NCBI GenBank assembly: GCA_907163375.1
Contig: CAJQUW010008947.1
Span: forward strand, 124,001 to 188,000
Length of the DNA stretch: 64,000 bases
Direction: 5' to 3'
Source: Prostheceraeus crozeri
Taxonomy: Eukaryota; Platyhelminthes; Polycladida; Euryleptidae
Shown here piece by piece: positions 7,191 to 18,240 of the stretch. The stretch's first letter is position 1; each line of letters opens with the position of its first letter. The notes beneath the pieces were generated by a model. The model saw nothing but the letters and a program-made list of their open reading frames with translations. It ran no database searches and was not told the DNA's origin. A program made the position numbers and the translations under genes.

Positions 7191-9265
7191 GTTTCAATAG
7201 TGTGTGCGTTAGAAATAAAGCTTTATCTGTTTGTATGTTAGAAACAAAATAAAGTTTACAAGATAAAAAGTAAAGTTTCACCACTTTACAAGTTAAGAAT
7301 AAAGTTCTATCTGTTTATATGTTAGAAATAAAAATGAAGGTTCACCAGTTTACAAGTTAAGAATAAAGTTTTATCTGCTTGTATGTCAGAAATCAAATAA
7401 AGTTTCACCAGTTTACAAGTTAAAAAATAAAGTTTCAATAGTGTGTACGTTAGAAATAAAGTTTTAGCTGTTTTTATGTTAAAAATAAAATAAAGTTTCA
7501 ACCGTTTACAAGTTAAAAATGAAGTTTCAATAGTGTATATGTTAAGAATAAAGTTCTATCTGTTTATATGTTAGAAATAAAAATGAAGGTTCACCAGTTT
7601 ACAAGTTAAGAATAAAGTTTTATCTGCTTGTATGTCAGAAATCAAATAAAGTTTCACCAGTTTACAAGTTAAAAAATAAAGTTTCAATAGTGTGTACGTT
7701 AGAAATAAAGTTTCAATAGTGTATATGTTAAGAATAAAGCTTTATCTGTTTGTATGTTAGACATAAAACAAAGTTTCAACCGTTAACAAGTTAAAAATAA
7801 AGTTTCAGATTAAAATAAAGTTTCAATAGTGTGTATGATGGAAATAAAGTTTAAGCGCTTTGTGCGTTAAAAATAAAGTTTCAACATTGTGTACGTTAAG
7901 AATAAAGTTCTATCTGTTTATATGTTAGAAATAAAAATGAAGGTTCATCAGTTTACAAGTTAAGAATAAAGTTTTATCTGCTTGTATGTCAGAAATGAAA
8001 TAAAGTTTCACCAGTTTAACAGTTAAGAATAAAGTTTCAATAGTGTGTATGATAAGAATATACTTCTATCTGTTTATATGTTAGAAATAAAATGAAGTTT
8101 CGTCAGTTTACAAGTTAAGAATACATTTTATCTGCTTGTATGTTAGAATTAAAGCAAAGTTTCAACCGTTTACAGGTTAAAAATAAAGTTTCAATAGTTA
8201 ACACGTTAAAAATAAAGTTTCAATAGTGTGTATGTTAAGAATAAAGTTCTATCTGTTTGTATGTTAGAAATAAAATGAAGTTTCATCAGTTTACAAGTTA
8301 AGAATAAAGTTTTATCTGTTTGTATGTTAGACATAAAACAAAGTTTCAACCGTTAACAAGTTAAAAATAAAGTTTCAATAGTTTACAAGTTAAAACTAAT
8401 GTTTCAATAGTGCGTATGTTAAGAATAAAGTTTTATCTGTTTCTATGTTAGAAATAAAATGAAGCTTCACCAGTTTACAAGTTAAGAATAAAGTTTTATC
8501 AGCTTGTATGTTAGAAATAAAATGAAGTTTCACCAGTTTACAAATTAAAAATAAAGTTTCAATAGTGTGTACGTTAGAAATAAAGTTTCAACCGTTTACA
8601 AGTTAAAAATAAAGTTTCAACAGTGTCTACGTTAGAAATAAAGTTTTATCTGTTTGTAAAGTACGATCGTAGGATTTACTAGTTTGCAAGTTAGACTCAA
8701 CATTCTACTAGTTGTAAATGAAAATATCGTTTCAGCCGTTTACAAGTTAAAAATAAAGTTTCAACGGTGTGTACGTTAGAAATAAAGTTTTAGCTGTTTA
8801 TATGTTAGAAACAAAATAAAGTTTCAACAGTTTACAAGTTGAAAAATAAAGTTTCAACAGTGTATACGTTAGAAATAAATGAAAGTAAGACCTTCATCGT
8901 ATGCGTATTCAAAGCATGTTTTGTAAATCAAATGTGTGTAGTCCTGACATGATAGAATCGCGTTAGAAATAAAGTTTCAGCCGTTTACAAGTTAAAAATA
9001 AAGTTTTAGCTGTTTATATGTTAGAAACAAAATAAAGTTTCAACAGTTTACAGATTAAAATAAAGTTTCAACAGTGTGTACGTTACAAATAAAGTTTTAG
9101 CTGTTTATATGTTAGAAACAAAATAAAGTTTCAACAGTTTACAAGTTGAAAAATAAAGTTTCAACAGTGTGTACGTTAGAAATAAATGAAAGTAAGACCT
9201 TCATCGTATGCATATTCAAAGCATGTTTTGTAAATCAAATGTGTGTAGTCCTGACATGATAGAAT
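7140..9265 (+). repeat. 29-bp AATAAA minisatellite, left arm
   Basis: More than 60 units of about 28-29 bp follow AATAAAGTTT + variable + GT(A/T)(A/C)GTTA(G/A)A. Every unit carries the poly(A) signal AATAAA on the plus strand, the coding strand of this arm. A 77-bp non-repeat insert (starting GAAAGTAAGACC) occurs at 8881-8957 and 9188-9265. No protein is credible here. Confidence 0.9.
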
Positions 9266-9297
9266 TAAGCTTGACAAACGCGTTTGTCAAGTTCATT
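9266..9297. repeat. Palindrome centre
   Basis: The symmetry point is between 9280 and 9281, in CTTGACAAACG/CGTTTGTCAAG, with no spacer. Just outside, the arms differ by a four-base indel (ATGA) before GAATTAA. The symmetry then continues for kilobases. Confidence 0.9.
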
Positions 9298-10385
9298 TAA
9301 TTCTATCATGTCAGGACTACACACATTTGATTTACAAAACATGCTTTGAATATGCATACGATGAAGGTCTTACTTTCATTTATTTCTAACGTACACACTG
9401 TTGAAACTTTATTTTTCAACTTGTAAACTGTTGAAACTTTATTTTGTTTCTAACATATAAACAGCTAAAACTTTATTTGTAACGTACACACTGTTGAAAC
9501 TTTATTTTAATCTGTAAACTGTTGAAACTTTATTTTGTTTCTAACATATAAACAGCTAAAACTTTATTTTTAACTTGTAAACTGGTGAAGCTTCATTTTA
9601 TTTCTAACATAGAAACAGATAAAACTTTATTCTTAACATACGCACTATTGAAACATTAGTTTTAACTTGTAAACTATTGAAACTTTATTTTTAACTTGTT
9701 AACGGTTGAAACTTTGTTTTATGTCTGACATACGAACAGATAAAACTTTATTCTTAACTTGTAAACTGATGAAACTTCATTTTATTTCTAACATACAAAC
9801 AGATAGAACTTTATTCTTAACATACACACTATTGAAACTTTATTTTTAACGTGTTAACTATTGAAACTTTATTTTTAACCTGTAAACGGTTGAAACTTTG
9901 CTTTAATTCTAACATACAAGCAGATAAAATGTATTCTTAACTTGTAAACTGACGAAACTTCATTTTATTTCTAACATATAAACAGATAGAAGTATATTCT
10001 TATCATACACACTATTGAAACTTTATTCTTAACTTTTAAACTGGTGAAACTTTATTTCATTTCTGACATACAAGCAGATAAAACTTTATTCTTAACTTGT
10101 AAACTGATGAACCTTCATTTTTATTTCTAACATATAAACAGATAGAACTTTATTCTTAACATATACACTATTGAAACTTCATTTTTAACTTGTAAACGGT
10201 TGAAACTTTATTTTATTTTTAACATACAAACAGCTAAAACTTTATTTCTAACGTATACACTGTTGAAACTTGTAAACTCTTGAAACTTTATTTTATTTCT
10301 AACATACAAGCTGATAAAACTTTATTCTTAACTTGTAAACTGATGAAACTTTATTTTTAACGTGTAAACTATTGAAACTATATCT
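9293..10385 (-). repeat. 29-bp minisatellite, right arm, proximal block
   Basis: Inverse of the left-arm array: units read ACTTTATT on the plus strand. It begins with the inverted 77-bp insert (about 9297-9375). The unit order follows the left arm for several hundred bases and then diverges by unit gain and loss. Confidence 0.85.
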
Positions 10386-10600
10386 TTCATTTACAAATAA
10401 TAGAACGCTTAGTCTAACTTGCAAACTAGTAAATCTTATTCGTCATCAAATCTAACTGTTATAATCCTCATCATGGAAATCAATGTTCCACAGTCCTTTG
10501 AAAAAGATATGATCACCCTTCATCTAACCCATCCGTCGCATGATAACAACAACAACTCTTCGCATAATAACATTTATTGAATAACTGTAACAAGCATGCA
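10386..10600 (-). other. 3' trailer of a captured gene
   Basis: Non-repeat sequence between minisatellite blocks. On the minus strand it follows the stop of the exonuclease-like fragment, contains AATAAA and matches the downstream sequence of the second element (63897-64000) before running into the array. Confidence 0.75.
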
Positions 10601-10773
10601 TTACAAATCAATGGTTTGAAACAGATAAAATAGATACAGCTGGTAACTGTCATATAGCGAGCAATGATAACCATATAGGACTTTGACAGTGTTGAGGTAA
10701 GGAGGAAAGAAGCATTGGTTATGAACGTAGCTACTACAACGAACAGACAAAATAGGAACATACAAATCCTTAA
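10601..10773 (-). pseudogene. C-terminal fragment of the DEDDh exonuclease-like ORF
   Basis: The minus strand matches the last 57 or so codons of the exonuclease-like exon at 63364-63894, down to the same TAA stop. Most differences are silent; I see only about two residue changes, including A to V, so it came from a functional relative. The HCSLYD motif is kept. The upstream edge changes abruptly into minisatellite at about 10774, so the catalytic N-terminus is missing and this copy cannot be a working nuclease. It has no counterpart in the left arm, and it is the strongest link between the two elements in this window. Confidence 0.8.
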
Positions 10774-13445
10774 TTCCAACGTGTACACTATTAAAACTTT
10801 ATTTTCAGCTTGTAAACTGTTCAAACTTTATTTTTTATCTTGCACACTATTTAAACTTTATTTTAAAACTTGTAAACTATTGAAACTTTATTTTTAACTT
10901 GCAAACTATTGAAACTTTATTTTATTTCTAACATATAAACAGATAGAACTTTATTCTTAACTTGTAAACTGGTGAAACTTTATTTCTAACTGGTAAACTT
11001 TTGAAGTTTTATTTTTAACTTGTAATTGTTGAAGCTTTAATTTTAACTTGTAAACTCTTAAAACTTTATTTTTAACTTGTTAACGGTTGAAAATTTGTTT
11101 TATTTCTATCATAGAAACAGATAGAACTTTATTTCTAACGTACACACAATTGAAACTTTATCTTATTTCTAACATACAAACAGCTGAAACGTTATTTCTA
11201 ATGCACATACTATTGGAACTTTTCTTTTAACTTATAATCTGTTGAAACTTTATTTTGACTTGTAAACTGATGAAACTTTATTTCTAACTGGTAAACTTTT
11301 GAAGTTTTATTTTTAACTTGTAATTGTTGAAGCTTTAATTTTAACTTGTACTCTGTTGAAACTTTATTTTTCACTTGTAAACGGTTGAAACTTTGTTTTA
11401 TTTCTATCATACAAACAGATAGAACTTTATTCTTAACTTGTAAACTGATGAAACTTCATTTTATTTCTAACATATAAACTGTTATAACTCTATTTTGAAG
11501 CACATAAACTATTAAAACTTTATTTCCAACGTGTACACTATTAAAACTTTATTTTCAGCTTGTAAACTGTTCAAACTTTATTTTTTATCTTGCACACTAT
11601 TTAAACTTTATTTTAAAACTTGTAAACTATTGAAACTTTATTTTTAACTTGCAAACTATTGAAACTTTATTTTATTTCTAACATATAAACAGATAGAACT
11701 TTATTCTTAACTTGTAAACTGGTGAAACTTTATTTCTAACTGGTAAACTTTTGAAGTTTTATTTTTAACTTGTAATTGTTGAAGCTTTAATTTTAACTTG
11801 TAAACTCTTAAAACTTTATTTTTAACTTGTTAACGGTTGAAAATTTGTTTTATTTCTATCATAGAAACAGATAGAACTTTATTTCTAACGTACACACAAT
11901 TGAAACTTTATCTTATTTCTAACATACAAACAGCTGAAACGTTATTTCTAATGCACATACTATTGGAACTTTTCTTTTAACTTATAATCTGTTGAAACTT
12001 TATTTTGACTTGTAAACTGATGAAACTTTATTTCTAACTGGTAAACTTTTGAAGTTTTATTTTTAACTTGTAATTGTTGAAGCTTTAATTTTAACTTGTA
12101 CTCTGTTGAAACTTTATTTTTCACTTGTAAACGGTTGAAACTTTGTTTTATTTCTATCATACAAACAGATAGAACTTTATTCTTAACTTGTAAACTGATG
12201 AAACTTCATTTTATTTCTAACATATAAACTGTTATAACTCTATTTTGAAGCACATAAACTATTAAAACTTTATTTCCAACGTGTACACTATTAAAACTTT
12301 ATTTTCAGCTTGTAAACTGTTCAAACTTTATTTTTTATCTTGCACACTATTTAAACTTTATTTTAAAACTTGTAAACTATTGAAACTTTATTTTTAACTT
12401 GCAAACTATTGAAACTTTATTTTATTTCTAACATATAAACAGATAGAACTTTATTCTTAACTTGTAAACTAGTGAAACTTCATTCTATTCCTAACATATA
12501 AACAGATAGAACTTTATTCTTAACTTATAAACTTAAAGAGATAGAACTTTATTCGTAACTTGTAAACTGGTGAAACTTCATTCTATTTCTAACATACAAA
12601 CAGATAAAACTTTATTCTTAACATACACACACTATTGAAACATTAGTTTTAACTTGTAAACTCTTAAAACTTTATTTTTAACTTGTTAACGGTTGAAAAT
12701 TTGTTTTATTTCTATCATAGAACCAGATAGAACTTTATTTCTAACGTACACACAATTGAAACTTTATCTTATTTCTAACATACAAACAGCTGAAACGTTA
12801 TTTCTAATGCACATACTATTGGAACTTTTCTTAAAACTTATAATCTGTTGAAACTTTATTTTGACTTGTAAACTGATGAAACTTTATTTCTAACTGGTAA
12901 ACTTTTGAAGTTTTATTTTTAACTTGTAATTGTTGAAGCTTTAATTTTAACTTGTAAACTGTTGAAACTTTATTTTTCACTTGTAAACGGTTGAAACTTT
13001 GTTTTATTTCTATCATACAAACAGATAGAACTTTATTCTTAACTTGTAAACTGATGAAACTTCATTTTATTTCTAACATATAAACTGTTATAACTCTATT
13101 TTGAAGCACATAAACTATTAAAACTTTATTTCCAACGTGTACACTATTAAAACTTTATTTTCAGCTTGTAAACTGTTCAAACTTTATTTTTTATCTTGCA
13201 CACTATTTAAACTTTATTTTAAAACTTGTAAACTATTGAAACTTTATTTTTAACTTGCAAACTATTGAAACTTTATTTTATTTCTAACATATAAACAGAT
13301 AGAACTTTATTCTTAACTTGTAAAGTGGTGAAACTTTACTTTTTATCTTGTAAACTTTATTTTGTTTCTAACATACAAACAGATAAAGCTTTATTTCTAA
13401 CGCACACACTATTGAAACTTCATTTTCAATCTGTAAACTGTTGAA
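10774..13445 (-). repeat. Minisatellite with 750-bp higher-order repeat, right arm
   Basis: The word CAACGTGTACACTATT recurs near 10777, 11527, 12277 and 13133: two exact 750-bp steps and one of 856. Inside each period are about 26 units of the 29-bp repeat with the same private variants, so the period amplified as a block. This accounts for most of the 2 kb by which the inner right arm exceeds the left. Confidence 0.9.
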
Positions 13446-13850
13446 ATGATATCTTTCATTTACAAATAGTAGAACGCTTAGTCTAACTTGTAAATCTTAT
13501 GACACTTCATATGGGTGATGATGGTAGATGAAATAGTGTTAAATAAAATTTAGATAGCTTACACTTCTGATACAGGGATAGCAATCCACTGCGATCCATG
13601 TGTAAAGAGCTTGTTAGACTACGGATGGGCTTAAGTGGATGATTTAACCATGTATACTTTTCATTTGGAAATAGTAGCACGCTTAGTCTAACTTGCAATT
13701 CTTATAACATTTCATATGGATGATAATGGTAGATGAAATAGTGTTAGATAAAATTAAGATAGCTTACACTTCTGATATAGGGATAGCAATCGACTGCGAT
13801 CCATGTGTAAAGAGCTTGTTAGACTACGGAAGAGAGAAGTGTGTTATGTT
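13446..13850 (-). repeat. About 203-bp tandem duplication, right arm
   Basis: Mirror image of 6783-7190, essentially identical (sum 20609). The outer copy reads into the C element. Confidence 0.75.
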
Positions 13851-13948
13851 GCGTGTGGCGCGTGAGTGTCCTCCCATTTCATTCCATTCATCAATTCGTC
13901 TCATTGATAGAGACAGGTAGAACTCATGGTTCTCATAACGTATGCAAT

Positions 13949-14157
13949 GGATAGTTTATAAGGTAACCTTCGACAGTTGGCTAAATGTCGCCCTGGCGCG
14001 AATGCATACTACGTTGAGACAGAGGCAATCACTTGCAAACATGACGCAGAGAGGTTTAACAAGATTGACCATTGCCGAATGTCCCTTGCGGTATACATAG
14101 CTACGGGTTTCACCGCCGCCCTTTACAGGAACGCCCGTCGAAAGGAAGTATTACACC
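13949..14157 (-). ncRNA. Structured RNA candidate, copy C (right arm)
   Basis: Mirror of 6452-6660 with the GUAA tetraloop hairpin kept. The plus strand here shows the same 103-codon opposite-strand frame, which I do not regard as a gene. Confidence 0.6.
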
Positions 14158-14168
14158 GAACTTCATTT

Positions 14169-14283
14169 GCAACGTTCAAGTTGACTGATAGCAGATTCAA
14201 CTTAATGATAGTATTCGCCAGTCCGAAGACTGCCCTTGGGCAAACCGCGTGGAGGTTCTATCATGTCTTGCCCCATGGTGGCC
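14169..14283 (-). repeat. Hairpin repeat D2 (right arm)
   Basis: Mirror of 6326-6440 with all stems intact. Confidence 0.7.
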
Positions 14284-14324
14284 CTTAAGAGAGCCGATGG
14301 TTCGTTCTCGGGAGTAACGTCATC

Positions 14325-14591
14325 TTACACCCTACCAATTCTGCTGAGAGAGTCTTTGACTCTCTCTTTGGTAGCACTGTCGACTTCCACACTAACTGGC
14401 ACATGACTAAAAAGTGGAATGTAGCGCCATTCCGTTGGATTGACAGCAGTTGCTGTCATCGGATTGCCAATCCGAGCAAGATTGTTGTGAACTCTGTCTT
14501 GCTCCTCTATTCTAGCCAATTCATCAAATAAATTTCGCGGTCTTAACTGCGGTCCGCGAGGAGAGCTGACTTGACTGTTCGGCGTCTGCAT
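14325..14591 (-). CDS. Small orphan protein, 88 aa, right arm
   Basis: Inverted copy of the gene at 6018-6284, with start at 14591. One residue differs (L for F near position 25). The TATA box is at 14623-14630. The same D repeats flank it. Nothing in the sequence indicates decay, so both arms could express it. Confidence 0.6.
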   Translation of the reverse strand: MQTPNSQVSSPRGPQLRPRNLFDELARIEEQDRVHNNLARIGNPMTATAVNPTEWRYIPLFSHVPVSVEVDSATKERVKDSLSRIGRV

Positions 14592-14644
14592 GATTGAAAT
14601 GAAATGAAATGAGAGGCAGTGGTTTATATACCCTCTAACACGAC

Positions 14645-14758
14645 GCAACGTTCAAGTTGACTGATAGCAGATTCAACTTAATGATAGTATTCGCCAGTCT
14701 AAAGACTGCCCAGGGCAAAGCGCGTGGAGGCTCTATCATGTCTTGCCCCATAGTGGCC
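14645..14758 (-). repeat. Hairpin repeat D1 (right arm)
   Basis: Mirror of 5851-5964, with the UUUA tip loop. Confidence 0.7.
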
Positions 14759-14898
14759 GATTATACGGTAGTGTGTTAGTAGATTTCAATCGCTGAAAAG
14801 GGAAGATGAGAATCATTTCATTTGTCTCATCAACGTTTATCATGGGAGCAATCATTGAAGGGACATCTAATGAATTACATTTCACTCTACTCCATATC

Positions 14899-15100
14899 AT
14901 AAAGACTAACCTTTGTCGAATGGCTGAAGTACTCTGACCTGGCGAGAGAAAACGTCACGTTGAGTATGAAGTCGAACGCCCAACATGAGCAACGGCTCAG
15001 AGGTTTCAGTCTAACAAACGACGAACAACCCGTGCAACGCAATCCCTCTACGGCAGTACCCGCCGTCCCGAAGGAACGCTCGAGCAAAGGAGGTATTACA
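14899..15100 (-). ncRNA. Structured RNA candidate, copy B (right arm)
   Basis: Mirror of 5509-5710. A few substitutions fall outside the two main hairpins. The three CTAT-loop hairpins follow at 15131-15189. Confidence 0.6.
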
Positions 15101-15391
15101 GCGATGATGTGCTTTATGAGCAGAAGTGAATCTCTTGATAGCAAGAGACTATTCAACTAGATAGCAAGTCAAAACAACCTGATAGCAGGACAAATGTATA
15201 GTCAGTAAATGTAAAGGTGTTATAGGATTCGGGTTGAATCCATCTCACACATCTATTTTACTAAGTTTTAATTGTAGACTCTCCCTCTGTGTTCACATCC
15301 GAAGATGCTGTCGGGCTTGGGACCGATCTAGCCACATTAAGAGTGGCCTTTAAAAAGGCCGTTTGGTGCGTTCACAAGAAATAGCTTTCTT

Positions 15392-16556
15392 TTACTTCTT
15401 TATGGCTCCTGAAATGAAAGAAGTAAGAGTTGGAAAGATGGCATGATGATATATCTCAGTCATTATACTCACGATACTTGTATGGCTTTGAACAAGCTAT
15501 GTGGATGTCGTCGGTGTGTTGAATATTTACATGGTAGCAACGGACATCCGCACAGCTGTAGCACTCCTGAGTGTCGTCGTTGCTTATATTTAGATATACA
15601 ATTGGCTTGTCAGGGACGACACCTGCGATGGGGATGTGCATAGTTGTGAGAGATTTCACCTTCTCACACTCCTTCAAACGCGCCAACTCATTCTTCAACA
15701 AACTCACTTCCTCAAGCGCCGCTTCCTTCAGCATGCGCTCCTCACTTCGCTCTCGATCACACTTCTCAAACTTCATCACCGCCTCTTCCTTCAACTTTCT
15801 CTCCTTCACCATATTCTCTTTTGCAGCCGCACACTCCCTTAACTTTTGAGTCACACTCTCAGCATTCAACTTCAAACTATCACGCTCAGCAGTCACCTCT
15901 TTCAGCGTACTCTTCAGCGATCTCACTCTTCCTTCTAACTTTGCACACTCATGCCTCACATTCGTATAAGCACGCACATCATCCCTCGACAGCACAACTT
16001 CACACGGAACAGTCGACCTCTCAACTTTCTCAACGCACCTCGGTGAAGGTCTAGGCGTTGATTGTGCCAACACCTCGGGTACTGGTACAATCGCCCTCAC
16101 AGCTTTCTCAAGCTCACGCTCAGCAGCAGGAACACTCGAATCATCATTCATACATTCATCATCCGATGAAATCCAACTCACCGACATCACTCTACTCTTT
16201 TTGGAGGTACTCGCATCCAAATCTACATCACTCACAACACGCTTTTCAACATTTACCACCTCTACTGGTGGCAAACGAGCACACATTCCCTCCTCATACA
16301 GCATTCCCTGCTCACCACACATCATCTTCTTCATCAAAACTTTCGAAATTTTTCTGAATACACACTTCGAGTGCAACTCACTGAAGGCATCATTCCTTTC
16401 ATCACACCTCACATTACACCACACACAAAACCACACCTTAACCGCAACACTATGCGCAGCATTCTTTTTATGGTGAAGGTGAAAATTCTCACCCCTAAAC
16501 ACATCCCCACAACTGCATTTAAAAAATTGTAGGCGTTTATTCACGTCTTTGGTCAT
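15392..16556 (-). CDS. Zinc-finger / coiled-coil protein, 366 aa, right arm (intron 15409-15472)
   Basis: Inverted copy of the left gene. The start is ATG at 16556, the donor follows 15473, the acceptor precedes 15408, and the stop is at 15394-15392. Only two residues differ from the left copy (A to P near residue 143 and S to N near residue 248). All proposed metal ligands are kept. Such similarity over two arms means recent duplication or ongoing gene conversion. The promoter and 5' exon are mirrored near 17754-17840. Confidence 0.75.
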
Positions 16557-16722
16557 TTTTCACTGCAAAGAAAAATGAGAAAGTTTGATATCAAACCTGA
16601 GCAGAGCGCAACGTATAGAAATAAAATGTCAGTAAATGTGAAGATTATGTTTTCAAAGTCATACTGTAATGCTATCATTACTTGAGGATAGACAAGTTAA
16701 GCTGATGAATCCGTTACAGGTA

Positions 16723-17340
16723 TTACTCAGAGGGGATCTTATCCCAACTCCAAGGCCTCGGCTGAGGAATGATAGATTTGAGTGTAGTGAGTGGCACTCG
16801 ATCCCGTCGACAGCCCGAAGGCCTTGTACTGATCACTAGGGAAGTGAGAGATCTTCCCCGATACCCGCTCTTTACAGCTGAAGACATCATTGTCACTGCC
16901 CCGAAGTGGTAACAGGAACGCCGAGTCAAAGGTAGTGAACAGTAGCTGGGATCTAACCCTCAAAGCTGCCTTAGACTTAGTTAAATTTGAAATCTGATAG
17001 CAGATTTGAACTTCGCATACTTGAAAACCTTGAGGAAACATCCCAAGTTGTTGCTTTGATCAGCTTGATAGCAAGCCGTAGAGAGCTTGATTCACCAGCG
17101 TTTTGCAATGGAGATGTTTAGAGGCCACCCATGACAAGATAGCTAAGACTCAACCGATTGGCGTTCAAAGTGCTACGTTGAGAACTGTGTCAAATGCCCA
17201 ACATGAGACATAAGTTGCCCCAGCGGTTACGGTCTAAACTATGACACACTCCCTTGCCACACTTATCACTACGGCATCGTCCGCCGTCCCGAAGGAACAC
17301 CCTGTCAGTGGAATATTACAGCAAAACTCTCCGTGTCTTG
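16723..17340 (-). ncRNA. Intron 1 structured region with copy A (right arm)
   Basis: Holds the mirror of copy A (about 17125-17325) and the UUCG region (16729-16929). The CTAT hairpin at 16990-17007 is perfect here (seven pairs) but broken in the left arm. Copy A here carries TTAGACCG as copy B does, while the left arm has a variant, so the right arm looks closer to the ancestral state. Confidence 0.55.
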
Positions 17341-17742
17341 CTCGCTTTCAGTGAAAAGCCGCTTATAGCATGAGAAGACTGGCTCAGACATCATTAAAAA
17401 TGCTTTCATTGACTTCAGCAGGGTCGAAAACCCCAGAAAACCTCCAAAACTAGTGAATTTAAATTTTTCAACTTTTTAGCACTACTTATGAAATTTTATA
17501 AGTAGTCTGTCACTTAGGCCAGGTCAATAGCGACCGAACCTTTTTTGAATCAAGTCAAACGGACTTGTAGAAGCAAAGTTACAAGCCTTTAAAGTTTTAG
17601 AGTCTTTTATGGCCTGGAGACGAAGGCCATCTCCTGGCGAACCTCTAAGTCTGACGGCTTAGCTGATATCAGCAATGAAATTTTCTAAGTCGGTTTCTTA
17701 CAGAAACTCGGAATTTGGAATGTCCGAAGCTATCATCGGAGC

Positions 17743-18240
17743 TCAGAGAGACGACTTACTGTTGGCAATCTCTCGTCTGAATGACAAGTCTCCGTCGGTT
17801 CCCAGCTTATATAGTGTGTGACGATCAGCTGATGACGTAATACCCATCATCCAAACACTAAAAATCCCGTCTATCTCCGGTTCTAGTGCTCTGATTGAGC
17901 TAGAAATACACCATTTCCATGTAGAATTTGACGCTGAATCCGAATCTGGCCTCCGTTTTCCCATCCGATGCTTCGTTTTGGCTCTACAGTAGGCAGCCAT
18001 CGCAAAAATTCTAACTGTCGTTTTTCCGAAAAATGTTGAAAATTTTTCTCTCCGATTGACTTGAAACTCTCCGATTGACATGAAACTCACCATACAGATA
18101 AAGAATTTCACGCTGATTCCAAATCTGAAATCCGTTTTCCCATCCGATGCTTCGTTTTGAAGCTACAGCCCAAAACGTCCCAAATTCTAACTCTGTCGTT
18201 TTTCGCCAATGTCCCAAAATCTTGTAACCGCTCTAACTTT
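17743..18240 (-). promoter_or_regulatory. Promoter and 5' region of the 366-aa gene, right arm
   Basis: Mirror of 2398-2872. TATATAAG, E-box and TTACGTCA read on the minus strand near 17808-17842. The flanking repeat phrases run into the subterminal modules. Confidence 0.6.

Noticed and set aside
7140..9265. CRISPR-like array
   Set aside because: Units are adjacent with no unique spacers, and the DNA is eukaryotic.
11210..13016. Identical lysine-rich 61-66-codon frames in the minisatellite
   Set aside because: Pure translation of the 29-bp array in the 750-bp periods.
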